Shown in pieces: positions 7,226-7,511 of a DNA stretch of 7,511 bases. The notes beneath the pieces are model-generated. The model was not told where the DNA came from and ran no database searches. It was given only the letters and a program-made list of their open reading frames with translations. The stretch lies in assembly GCA_003500165.1 (NCBI GenBank), contig DNSZ01000194.1, positions 1 through 7,511 on the forward strand. Reading direction: 5' to 3'. Position 1 is the first letter of the stretch; each line of letters begins with the position of its first letter. The translations under genes and the position numbers were made by a program. The DNA comes from Paracoccaceae bacterium (lineage in GTDB: Bacteria > Pseudomonadota > Alphaproteobacteria > Rhodobacterales > Rhodobacteraceae).

Positions 7226-7511
7226 TCAGCGCAGCTGTGCGTTGACAGCGTCGACCACCTGCGGGTCGATCCGCGTTTCCGCCTGAAGCTGCATCGCCTC
7301 GGCGTAAAGCCGGGCGATGTCGTCCGCGCGGCCCTGCGCCGCCGCCAGGCCAAGCGCCTCGACGATGCCGTTGAGCGCCGGGTCGTCGGGGTCGGGGGGC
7401 AGGATGGCGGTCAGCCGGACCAGGGCGGGCGGGTCGCCTTCGACAAGCGCGTCGCCGCCCGGGGCAAGCGCGAAGACCGAAGCGAGGAGCCCGAGCGGCG
7501 CGCCCTCGATC
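7226..7511 (-). CDS. Probable PpiD/SurA-type peptidyl-prolyl isomerase, C-terminal end (5' part outside window)
   Basis: A minus-strand frame is open from the window edge to TGA at 7228-7226 and gives 94 residues. It contains the segment VFALAPGGDALVEGDPPAL (12-30), then RLTAILPPDPDDP (32-44), and ends DIARLYAEAMQLQAETRIDP followed by QVVDAVNAQLR. This resembles the C-terminal tail of long PpiD-like periplasmic folding factors, which are membrane-anchored chaperones with a parvulin domain. In Rhodobacteraceae, as I recall, such a gene sits between tpiA and trpE, which fits its position here. The catalytic domain is not in the window, so the name rests on tail similarity and gene order. It probably shares a transcript with trpE, 2 bases downstream. 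Confidence 0.72.
   Translation of the reverse strand, partial: IEGAPLGLLASVFALAPGGDALVEGDPPALVRLTAILPPDPDDPALNGIVEALGLAAAQGRADDIARLYAEAMQLQAETRIDPQVVDAVNAQLR

Overview
This window looks like part of an alphaproteobacterial chromosome, most likely from a Rhodobacteraceae-type organism. The DNA is strongly GC-rich, with G or C at most third codon positions. The order ppiD-trpE matches what I recall from that family. The one AT-rich island carries a full match to the alphaproteobacterial CtrA box. This placement is inference from content; no phylogeny was run.

Left part (1-3781, plus strand): the 3' end of an operon for a BMP-type (PnrA/BmpA, YufNOPQ-like) ABC importer, the class known for nucleosides, purines and related compounds. 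The order is ATP-binding subunit (5' end cut off), permease 1, permease 2, and periplasmic binding protein. The first three genes overlap by 4 and 11 bases. The binding-protein gene follows after 28 bases and has the strongest Shine-Dalgarno site of the set. A perfect 13-bp hairpin just after it probably ends the operon. No catabolic gene lies in the window to fix the substrate.

Middle (3836-5332, minus strand): a convergent gene for a 498-residue RTX (hemolysin-type, Ca2+-binding nonapeptide repeat) protein with no Sec signal and a C-terminus typical of type I secretion. It has four RTX blocks, a duplicated module of about 120 residues, and an aromatic-rich insert flanked by an exact 48-bp direct repeat. 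Its 370-base upstream region (5333-5702) contains no convincing gene but carries TTAA-N7-TTAAC, a full CtrA consensus, about 60 bases before the start codon. No type I exporter gene is present here.

Right part (5703-7511, minus strand): trpE, encoding anthranilate synthase component I. It sits 2 bases behind the 3' end of a gene whose product resembles the C-terminus of a PpiD/SurA-type periplasmic peptidyl-prolyl isomerase. trpE is therefore probably co-transcribed with a housekeeping envelope gene and has no trp leader of its own. No trpG, trpD or trpC follows it within the window.

The three blocks have no evident shared function. I see no mobile element, CRISPR array, tRNA, rRNA or defence system. 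The points most worth a second look are the CtrA box in front of the RTX gene, the exact repeat inside that gene, and the degenerate Walker B of the importer ATPase.
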